Shown: piece after piece, positions 6,041 through 10,734 of the stretch | How the letters are laid out: every line of letters starts with the position of its first letter | Position numbering within the stretch: position 1 is the stretch's first letter | Origin: GWA1-39-11 sp964640435 | Lineage (GTDB): Bacteria > Patescibacteriota > Microgenomatia > Levybacterales > GWA1-39-11 | Reading direction: 5' to 3' | Length of the DNA stretch: 11,570 nt | Assembly (NCBI GenBank): GCA_964640435.1 | Contig: CAZXFJ010000031.1 | Coordinates: forward strand, 1-11,570 | Program-made: the position numbers and the translations under genes | The notes under the pieces: model-generated | What the model was told of the DNA's origin: nothing | The model's input: the letters and a program-made list of their open reading frames with translations, nothing else | The model's database searches: none

Positions 6041-6382
6041 ATGTCAACAAGACTTTTCGTTGCTGGAATTCCATTTTCAGTTAACGACCAACAATTACAA
6101 GAATTTTTTGCAGCTGCTGGAAACGTATCTTCTGCAAAAGTTATTACAGATAGATATTCTGGACGCTCAAAAGGATTTGGTTTCGTAGAAATGTCTACAC
6201 CTGAAGAAGCAGAAAAAGCTGTTAATGAACTTAACGGTGCTGATTTCGGAGGACGCCAAATCATCGTTAAAGAAGCATACCCTATGAAAGATCGCCCACA
6301 AGGTGGTAATGGAGGAGGATATGACAGACGTGATGACCGACGTGGTTCAGACGACCGTGGTGGTTACGACAATAATCAATAA
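6041..6382 (+). CDS. RRM-type RNA-binding protein with Gly/Arg/Asp-rich tail
   Basis: A 113-residue protein: one RNA recognition motif (about 3-80) and a disordered tail. RNP2 is LFVAGI (5-10) and RNP1 is KGFGFVEM (44-51), with the aromatic residues that stack on RNA bases. The tail (about 84-113) consists of GG, DRR, DDR and RGG-like stretches. This is the layout of the small RNA-binding proteins of cyanobacteria (Rbp family), several of which are cold-induced through a long 5' leader. Here too the gene has a leader of about 120 bases and a very strong Shine-Dalgarno site. That fits high, regulated expression and a global RNA-binding or chaperone role, but regulation by cold is inference. 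The convergent deacetylase gene ends 22 bases downstream. Confidence 0.95.
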   Translation: MSTRLFVAGIPFSVNDQQLQEFFAAAGNVSSAKVITDRYSGRSKGFGFVEMSTPEEAEKAVNELNGADFGGRQIIVKEAYPMKDRPQGGNGGGYDRRDDRRGSDDRGGYDNNQ

Positions 6383-6389
6383 TTATTGA
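6376..6389. repeat. 14-base perfect palindrome over the RNA-binding protein stop codon
   Basis: TCAATAATTATTGA reads the same on both strands and contains the TAA at 6380-6382. A flanking copy of CAATAAT (6370-6376) can pair with the same right arm. There is no GC stem and no T-run, so it is not a standard terminator. Confidence 0.45.
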
Positions 6390-6404
6390 AGTTTCACGGC
6401 CGGT

Positions 6405-7298
6405 TCATTTTGAATTGAGGCTTATATATTGTTCTCTTAAAAGATACGCTATAAGTTCCTGCCCAATTCGGCTGCCCGGCCGAACACGTGGAATTGAGAA
6501 TAGATAATTTTTATCTACTTTCATTCCGTCGACTGTTGTTACTGCATTTGTAAATCCTGAGTTTTTAACTAGTGGAAATAATTCTTCACGATATTCTCCG
6601 TATGGATAAGCAAATGAGACTGGAGTAATCCCAAATTCACTTACTAAGTCCTCAAAACATCCTCGTATTTCGAGTTCTGCATCAATATCTGACATTGATT
6701 TAAGGTTTGGATGATGTGCTGTATGACATGCAATTTCTACAAGGTTTGAGGAAGCAATTTCCCTTAGTTGATCACTAGTCATATAGTTTGGCTGATCTAA
6801 AAATCCTGTTATTACATATGAGACTGCACGAACATTATATTTTTTAAGGATAGGATATACGTCAGTGTAAAAATCTTCATACCCATCATCAAAAGTTAAA
6901 ATTACGGGTTTTTCAGGAATTCTTGCACGATTTTCACTTATTTCAACAATATCTTTAGGAGTGAGGAAGGTGAAATTCGCCTCTTTTAAAGTTTTTACCT
7001 GTGCCTCAAAAATAGCCGGTTCAATATTTAGTGATTTTCTGATTGTGTCTTTTGGATCTTGAACGTATTCAACATAGTGGTAGATAAGTATTGGAATATT
7101 AAATGCTGAAGGGTTTTGAATATACGAAGCTCTTGCTGTTGGTGGCTTAATGTTAGTAAAAGCAACAGAAAAAATTGGAATAGAAATATTAATAAACGAC
7201 AGAAGAAAATAAAAAACCAAGCAAACAAAAAACAAATCAATACCGACTATCTCGGATTTTGAATTCTTGGGCAGGGCAATATTATACTTTGCCCTCAT
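6405..7298 (-). CDS. Membrane-anchored polysaccharide deacetylase (NodB domain)
   Basis: A 297-residue protein with one N-terminal transmembrane segment (about 20-46), so the enzyme faces outward. Its NodB domain (CE4 family) has motif 1 TFDDG (135-139; base D137, metal ligand D138), motif 2 HTAHHPNL (metal ligands H192 and H196), motif 3 AYPYG (230-234) and late GFTNAVTT (248-255). The family removes acetyl groups from N-acetylated sugars in peptidoglycan, chitin or poly-N-acetylglucosamine in a metal-dependent way. The LIYHYV stretch (71-76) is typical of PgaB/YadE-like members. The polymer attacked is unknown; peptidoglycan is plausible given nearby murE, murF and a carboxypeptidase. ATG 7298 is chosen; a TTG at 7301 lies exactly 7 bases from the -10 and could be the leaderless start, adding one residue. 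Confidence 0.92.
   Translation of the reverse strand: MRAKYNIALPKNSKSEIVGIDLFFVCLVFYFLLSFINISIPIFSVAFTNIKPPTARASYIQNPSAFNIPILIYHYVEYVQDPKDTIRKSLNIEPAIFEAQVKTLKEANFTFLTPKDIVEISENRARIPEKPVILTFDDGYEDFYTDVYPILKKYNVRAVSYVITGFLDQPNYMTSDQLREIASSNLVEIACHTAHHPNLKSMSDIDAELEIRGCFEDLVSEFGITPVSFAYPYGEYREELFPLVKNSGFTNAVTTVDGMKVDKNYLFSIPRVRPGSRIGQELIAYLLREQYISLNSK
7273..7295. repeat. Perfect 7-bp inverted repeat at the start of the deacetylase gene
   Basis: AGGGCAA (7273-7279) and TTGCCCT (7289-7295) flank 9 bases. The repeat starts directly after the ATG, covering codons 2 to 9, and its loop region contains TATAAT on the coding strand. It could be an operator or a 5' mRNA hairpin, or chance. Confidence 0.35.
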
Positions 7299-7308
7299 CA
7301 AAGGCTAT

Positions 7309-7337
7309 ATTTTACAAGCGAATTAAATATGCTTCAA
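7309..7337 (-). promoter_or_regulatory. Promoter of the polysaccharide deacetylase gene
   Basis: On the minus strand TTGAAG (7332-7337) and TAAAAT (7309-7314) are 17 bases apart, the same -35 sequence and spacing as the tRNA promoter. The -10 ends 10 bases before ATG 7298, giving a leader of about 3 bases. It lies in the 48-base gap after the DUF378 gene, so the deacetylase need not depend on read-through. Confidence 0.65.
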
Positions 7338-7346
7338 TAAGCAAGT

Positions 7347-7559
7347 TTATTTTTTACCTGAACAAACCTTACAATCTGTTCTGTGTGTTGCAATAATGTA
7401 AACTGTTGCGACACCAACTAGAATGTAAACAATGTTTTCAACTGCTGGCATTGTACCAAGCAATGAGTTAACTAAGTTAAAGTTGAAAAGTCCGATTAAA
7501 CCCCAGTTAAGACCTCCTACGAAAAGAAGAATATATGCAATAATGTGTACCCATTTCAT
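7347..7559 (-). CDS. DUF378-family small membrane protein
   Basis: A 70-residue protein with two transmembrane segments (about 5-23 and 41-58) and a short basic tail holding two cysteines (C63, C66; CKVC). The DUF378 pattern is clear: an N-terminal helix followed by VGGLNWGLIGLFNFNLV (14-30), then a loop and a second helix. The function of the family is unknown. The CxxC pair near the end could bind metal or form a disulfide, but many homologues are short and this is speculation. The ATG at 7559 is set by a Shine-Dalgarno site almost identical to that of the RNA-binding protein gene. A promoter with consensus -35 lies upstream, divergent from murE. Confidence 0.92.
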   Translation of the reverse strand: MKWVHIIAYILLFVGGLNWGLIGLFNFNLVNSLLGTMPAVENIVYILVGVATVYIIATHRTDCKVCSGKK

Positions 7560-7567
7560 AAATTAAT

Positions 7568-7578
7568 TCACCACCTTT
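7568..7578 (-). promoter_or_regulatory. Shine-Dalgarno site of the DUF378 gene
   Basis: On the minus strand AAAGGTGGTGA ends 8 bases before the ATG. It differs by one base from the site at 6021-6031, and the following AATT is also shared. These are the only two clear Shine-Dalgarno sites in the window. Confidence 0.8.
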
Positions 7579-7603
7579 CAGTCGAAGAATCGAGCCTATC
7601 TTG

Positions 7604-7632
7604 AGCGTAAACTTTTGTGAATTGCTTGTCAA
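7604..7632 (-). promoter_or_regulatory. Promoter of the DUF378 gene
   Basis: A perfect TTGACA -35 (7627-7632, minus strand) is followed after 17 bases by a poor -10, TACGCT (7604-7609). The predicted start near 7597 gives a leader of about 38 bases that contains the Shine-Dalgarno site. The poor -10 makes the exact start uncertain. Confidence 0.55.
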
Positions 7633-7656
7633 TAGTTTCGCTTACAGAGTAAGAAG

Positions 7657-7665
7657 TGATAAAAT
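7657..7665 (+). promoter_or_regulatory. Extended -10 promoter of murE
   Basis: TGA-TAAAAT (hexamer 7660-7665) ends 7 bases before ATG 7673, predicting a leaderless message. The -35 position (7637-7642) matches poorly and lies directly beside the -35 of the divergent DUF378 promoter. Confidence 0.6.
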
Positions 7666-7672
7666 CTAAAAT

Positions 7673-8857
7673 ATGTTACGTAAGTTCAAGAATTTAGTAC
7701 ACGCTTTTGAAGCAGAAGCAGCAAACGTTGCATATAGAAGGCCATCGCGAAATATTCCTACTATTGGTGTTACTGGTACAGACGGAAAGACCACAACCTC
7801 TTCACTTATTTATCATATATTAAGCGAAGCAGGCTTTAATCCGGCTGTTGTAACAACAGTTGGTGCACAAATTAAAGATCAAGAGTTTGATACTGGACTT
7901 CACACTACTACTCCATCCGCTTTTGCTTTACAAAAATACATTAAAAAGGCAGTCGATGGAAAATGTAACTACCTAGTTTTAGAGGTAACTTCTCATGCGC
8001 TTGATCAAAATAGGGTTCGAGGAATTGATTTTAAGATTGGTGTAATTACAAATATTACTCAGGATCACCTTGATTACCATGGAACGATGCAAAACTATAT
8101 CAAGGCAAAATCGAGGCTATTTAAGCATTCTGAGATAGTTGTCTTAAACCGTGATGATGAATCATACGTGCCTCTTTCTGAGCTAACAAAAAATAAAAAG
8201 ATATATACATATAGCCTAAATGATAAAGCAAGCTTTAATTTGAAAAATATTGATATTGAATTTCCCGAAAGCTATTCATTTAACTATGAAAATTTTCTCG
8301 CTGCCGTAAGCGTTGCAAAAATTCTTGGTATACCAGATGAGAAAATTCAGCTAGCAATTAATACATTTAGGTTTCCAGCTGGTAGACAAGAAATTGTTTA
8401 TGATAAAGATTTTAAAGTTGTTGTAGATTTTGCTCATACTCCAAACTCTTTAGATAGTATTTTGCCTGAGCTTAAAAAAGCAACCAAAGGAAGACTCATT
8501 CATGTTTTTGGCGCAGCAGGAGCCAGAGACAAAACAAAAAGACCTATTATGGGAAAAATTGCTGCTCAATCTGATGACATAATCATTCTTACCGCAGAAG
8601 ACCCAAGAAAAGAAAATATTGCTCAAATTAATGAGCAAATAAAATCTGGAATAGAAAACTTTAAAGGTCAAATTATTGAAATTCCTGATAGGCAAAAGGC
8701 AATTGATCTTGCGATATCAATGGCTCAAAAGGGTGACACTGTGGTAATTACAGGTAAGGGTCATGAGCAATCTATGAATTTAGGTCATGGCGAAGAGCCT
8801 TGGGATGAGAAAAAAGCTATTGAACACGGTTTGAAAAAATTTACTGAGGTTAAGTAA
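7673..8857 (+). CDS. murE: MurE-type Mur ligase lacking the N-terminal domain
   Basis: A 394-residue ATP-dependent ligase. MurE adds the third residue (meso-diaminopimelate or lysine) to UDP-MurNAc-L-Ala-D-Glu in the cytoplasm. Visible motifs: P-loop GTDGKTTT (35-42), HTTTPS (77-82), EVTSHALDQNRV (104-115), TNITQDHLDYHGT (126-138), YIKAKSRLF (142-150; K146 is the expected carbamylated lysine), FAHTPNSL (253-260), GARDKTKRP (283-291) and GKGHE (361-365). The specificity loop reads EDPRKEN (309-315), close to the DNPR of diaminopimelate-adding enzymes. Typical MurE has about 490 residues with roughly 90 before the P-loop; here there are 34. An in-frame TAA at 7667-7669 excludes an upstream extension, so the UDP-binding domain is truly absent. 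It converges with murF. Confidence 0.9.
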   Translation: MLRKFKNLVHAFEAEAANVAYRRPSRNIPTIGVTGTDGKTTTSSLIYHILSEAGFNPAVVTTVGAQIKDQEFDTGLHTTTPSAFALQKYIKKAVDGKCNYLVLEVTSHALDQNRVRGIDFKIGVITNITQDHLDYHGTMQNYIKAKSRLFKHSEIVVLNRDDESYVPLSELTKNKKIYTYSLNDKASFNLKNIDIEFPESYSFNYENFLAAVSVAKILGIPDEKIQLAINTFRFPAGRQEIVYDKDFKVVVDFAHTPNSLDSILPELKKATKGRLIHVFGAAGARDKTKRPIMGKIAAQSDDIIILTAEDPRKENIAQINEQIKSGIENFKGQIIEIPDRQKAIDLAISMAQKGDTVVITGKGHEQSMNLGHGEEPWDEKKAIEHGLKKFTEVK

Positions 8858-8864
8858 TTTACTT
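8852..8864. repeat. 13-base palindrome between murE and murF
   Basis: AAGTAA-T-TTACTT is perfectly symmetric and centred on the single base between the two TAA stops. An outer pair TTTGAAAA (8830-8837) / TTTTCAAA (8863-8870) and an inner pair TTACT/AGTAA (8841-8845, 8853-8857) can form a larger AT-only hairpin on the + strand. Confidence 0.45.
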
Positions 8865-10136
8865 TTCAAAAAAAGACTTCTTAATCTTCATCCAGTAGCT
8901 GTCTTGTCTACAAAGTTTTTCCTTATCATCTGAGTTTAGTAGTATTTCTTTTATAGCCTCCTCTAAAAATATTTCATTCTGGGATCCTTTTACAAGAAGA
9001 ATAGATTCTTTGGGAATATTTTCCTCTATATATTTTCCTGCATCTTTTGAGTTTTTAAACCAGTGAGTCTGAATAGATGACTTTACGTTAGGGATAACAA
9101 ATTTTTGAGTAAGTGGTCCAACACAATATAAAACATTAACCTTTTCATTTATTAACTCAGCAACCTTTTCATGTTCTTTCTCAGCTTCTTTACCAAGCTC
9201 TCGCATATCTCCTAGAAGTAATGCTACTGGTCTTTTTTCATTTTTTGAAAGATCTGCAACTAAGTTAATTGAGTCGACAACTGCGTTTGTTGAAGCATTG
9301 TATGAAGAATCAATGATTGTAACTCCCTTTTTACCTTTAAATATACTGCTTCGGCCCGAGGGATTTTGAAAGTTTCTAAACTGTGGGTCTAAATCAAATC
9401 CTAAGTACTCTAGTGTTTTAGTTATGGCTGCAAGTGAGAAAAATACAGCTTTTGGGAGAATATATTTTAACTCGAAATCGTTTCCATCTATTTTATATTC
9501 TGTTCCATCAGTTGATACTTTGTAGCTTTTTAAATCTTTTTCGGAAAATCTAATAACAGTTTTTTTAGTTCTTTCGATTTGCTCAAGAATTAGTGGAAAG
9601 TCTGCATTAATTATTGAAGCCTCGCGAGTTTTTTCAAGAAAGTAACCAAATTCGTAAGCAATAGCATCATCAACTGTTTGAAAGTTGTTAATAATTGAAT
9701 ATTTATCAAAGTTAGCACTGTGCGTCGTGCTACATGAAACCCAAATTGTTATATCAGGATTTAGGAGCTCAGCAAGAAACTTTCCCTCCCCTGGTCTATC
9801 ACAATCTGCCTCAACTACATAAATGGCCTCTTTTTGAATATTTGAAAAAGCTCTAACCGGCGCTTTAATAAAAAGGCTTACCCATTCTAAAATAGAAAAT
9901 GTTTTTCGTTCAAGACATAAGATGTTAAATGGTATTCCAAACGCACTATTTGCATGATGAGAGTAGTATGCTTTGTTGCCAAGTTGCGCTTCAAGAAGTG
10001 ACATTGTTGTGGTTTTTCCATATGATCCAGTCACAACAATAACTTTTGGCTTCCAAATGGACAATTTCACTTCAGCAAAAACTTTGAAGTATGAAGCTAC
10101 AGTAAAATACAATGAATTTTTAATTCCACTAAGCAT
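8859..10136 (-). CDS. murF: MurF-type Mur ligase lacking the N-terminal domain
   Basis: A 425-residue ATP-dependent ligase. MurF joins D-Ala-D-Ala to UDP-MurNAc-tripeptide, the last cytoplasmic step in building the peptide stem. Motifs: P-loop GSYGKTTT (37-44), NSAFGIP (63-69), VEADCDRPGEG (108-118), STTHSANF (136-143), IDSSYNAS (275-282), LLLGDMRELG (306-315) and KGSQNEI (383-389). The end, LCRQDSYWMKIKK (408-420), resembles MurF C-termini I recall from related genomes. Only 36 residues precede the P-loop, against about 100 in E. coli MurF, so the N-terminal domain is missing, as in the neighbouring murE. ATG 10136 is chosen because TATAAT ends 7 bases upstream; a longer frame from TTG 10199 or ATG 10166 would start upstream of that promoter. 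Several motifs are divergent, so a MurT/CapB-like activity is an alternative. Confidence 0.85.
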   Translation of the reverse strand: MLSGIKNSLYFTVASYFKVFAEVKLSIWKPKVIVVTGSYGKTTTMSLLEAQLGNKAYYSHHANSAFGIPFNILCLERKTFSILEWVSLFIKAPVRAFSNIQKEAIYVVEADCDRPGEGKFLAELLNPDITIWVSCSTTHSANFDKYSIINNFQTVDDAIAYEFGYFLEKTREASIINADFPLILEQIERTKKTVIRFSEKDLKSYKVSTDGTEYKIDGNDFELKYILPKAVFFSLAAITKTLEYLGFDLDPQFRNFQNPSGRSSIFKGKKGVTIIDSSYNASTNAVVDSINLVADLSKNEKRPVALLLGDMRELGKEAEKEHEKVAELINEKVNVLYCVGPLTQKFVIPNVKSSIQTHWFKNSKDAGKYIEENIPKESILLVKGSQNEIFLEEAIKEILLNSDDKEKLCRQDSYWMKIKKSFFEK

Positions 10137-10143
10137 AATAAAT

Positions 10144-10172
10144 ATTATACTAGAATTGACTGACATTCTCAC
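10144..10172 (-). promoter_or_regulatory. Promoter of murF
   Basis: On the minus strand GTGAGA (10167-10172, 4 of 6 matches) and a perfect TATAAT (10144-10149) are 17 bases apart. The -10 ends 7 bases before ATG 10136, predicting a leaderless message. Confidence 0.65.
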
Positions 10173-10192
10173 AGTTTCGTGAAAAGTCGGGG

Positions 10193-10221
10193 TTGACAAG
10201 CAGTTACATATTTCCTATATT
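10193..10221 (+). promoter_or_regulatory. Promoter of the coiled-coil protein gene
   Basis: A perfect TTGACA (10193-10198) and TATATT (10216-10221) are 17 bases apart, with the -10 ending 8 bases before ATG 10230. It is the strongest leaderless-type promoter on the + strand. The four bases after TTGACA (AGCA) are the same as after the TTGACA of the DUF378 promoter. Confidence 0.75.
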
Positions 10222-10229
10222 TAATACCT

Positions 10230-10703
10230 ATGGACGATCAAAATACAAACGACCTCGAGACAGTTGTACAAGAAGGTGAAGTTGTATCTTCTGATATTCC
10301 TCCAGCAACAGATGCAGGGGGAGCAATGGTTTTAGATAGCCTTGAATCACTTATTCGTGAGAACTTAATAAATATAGATAAACTATCTCAGGAATTAAAT
10401 AAGCACAAAGAAATGATTGATTCTGTGCTTGAAAATGATGAGACATACAAGCAGCATGATGAAGCAGCAAAAGCTGCTGCAAAAGTAAAAAATACCACAA
10501 AACAAGAAATATTAAAGCGTCCTGATGTATCACACGTTGATGCAAAAGCAAAAGAAGTTGCTGCAGAAATTAAAGAAATTAAAGAGTCTATGAATTCATA
10601 TCTTCAAGAGTATCAAAGACTTTCTGGGTCAACGGAAATTGAAACAGCAAATGGTCCAATGCAGATTATCCAAAAAGCAGTTCTTGTTAAGAGAAAGCCA
10701 TAG
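10230..10703 (+). CDS. Hypothetical helical, probable coiled-coil protein
   Basis: A 157-residue acidic soluble protein that I do not recognise. The first ~33 residues are low-complexity and probably disordered. Residues about 34-133 are Lys/Glu/Ala-rich with regular hydrophobic spacing, consistent with two or three helices forming a coiled coil (for example around LINIDKLSQEL, 46-56, and AAEIKEIKESM, 111-121). The C-terminus (about 134-157) looks like a short beta unit ending in basic VKRKP. No signal peptide, membrane segment or catalytic motif is seen. The start is fixed by the promoter 8 bases upstream. It lies 31 bases before a carboxypeptidase gene on the same strand that has its own -10 box. 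Its first residues, MDDQN, are the same as those of the surface protein at 2219. Confidence 0.8.
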   Translation: MDDQNTNDLETVVQEGEVVSSDIPPATDAGGAMVLDSLESLIRENLINIDKLSQELNKHKEMIDSVLENDETYKQHDEAAKAAAKVKNTTKQEILKRPDVSHVDAKAKEVAAEIKEIKESMNSYLQEYQRLSGSTEIETANGPMQIIQKAVLVKRKP

Positions 10704-10718
10704 TTCCTCTATATAATT

Positions 10719-10727
10719 TGATATACT
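10719..10727 (+). promoter_or_regulatory. Extended -10 promoter of the DD-carboxypeptidase gene
   Basis: TGA-TATACT (hexamer 10722-10727) ends 7 bases before GTG 10735, so the message is predicted leaderless with a GUG start. A further TATAAT lies at 10712-10717 and could be an alternative. Confidence 0.6.
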
Positions 10728-10734
10728 AAACTCT

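Noticed and set aside
6006..6188. Open frame of 60 codons overlapping the RNA-binding protein
   Set aside because: It overlaps the RRM coding region in another frame, has no start signals and has no recognisable protein features.
10137..10199. Longer murF start at TTG 10199 or ATG 10166
   Set aside because: Both precede the TATAAT at 10144-10149, which sits at the same distance from ATG 10136 as at other genes here. The added residues match no Mur domain.
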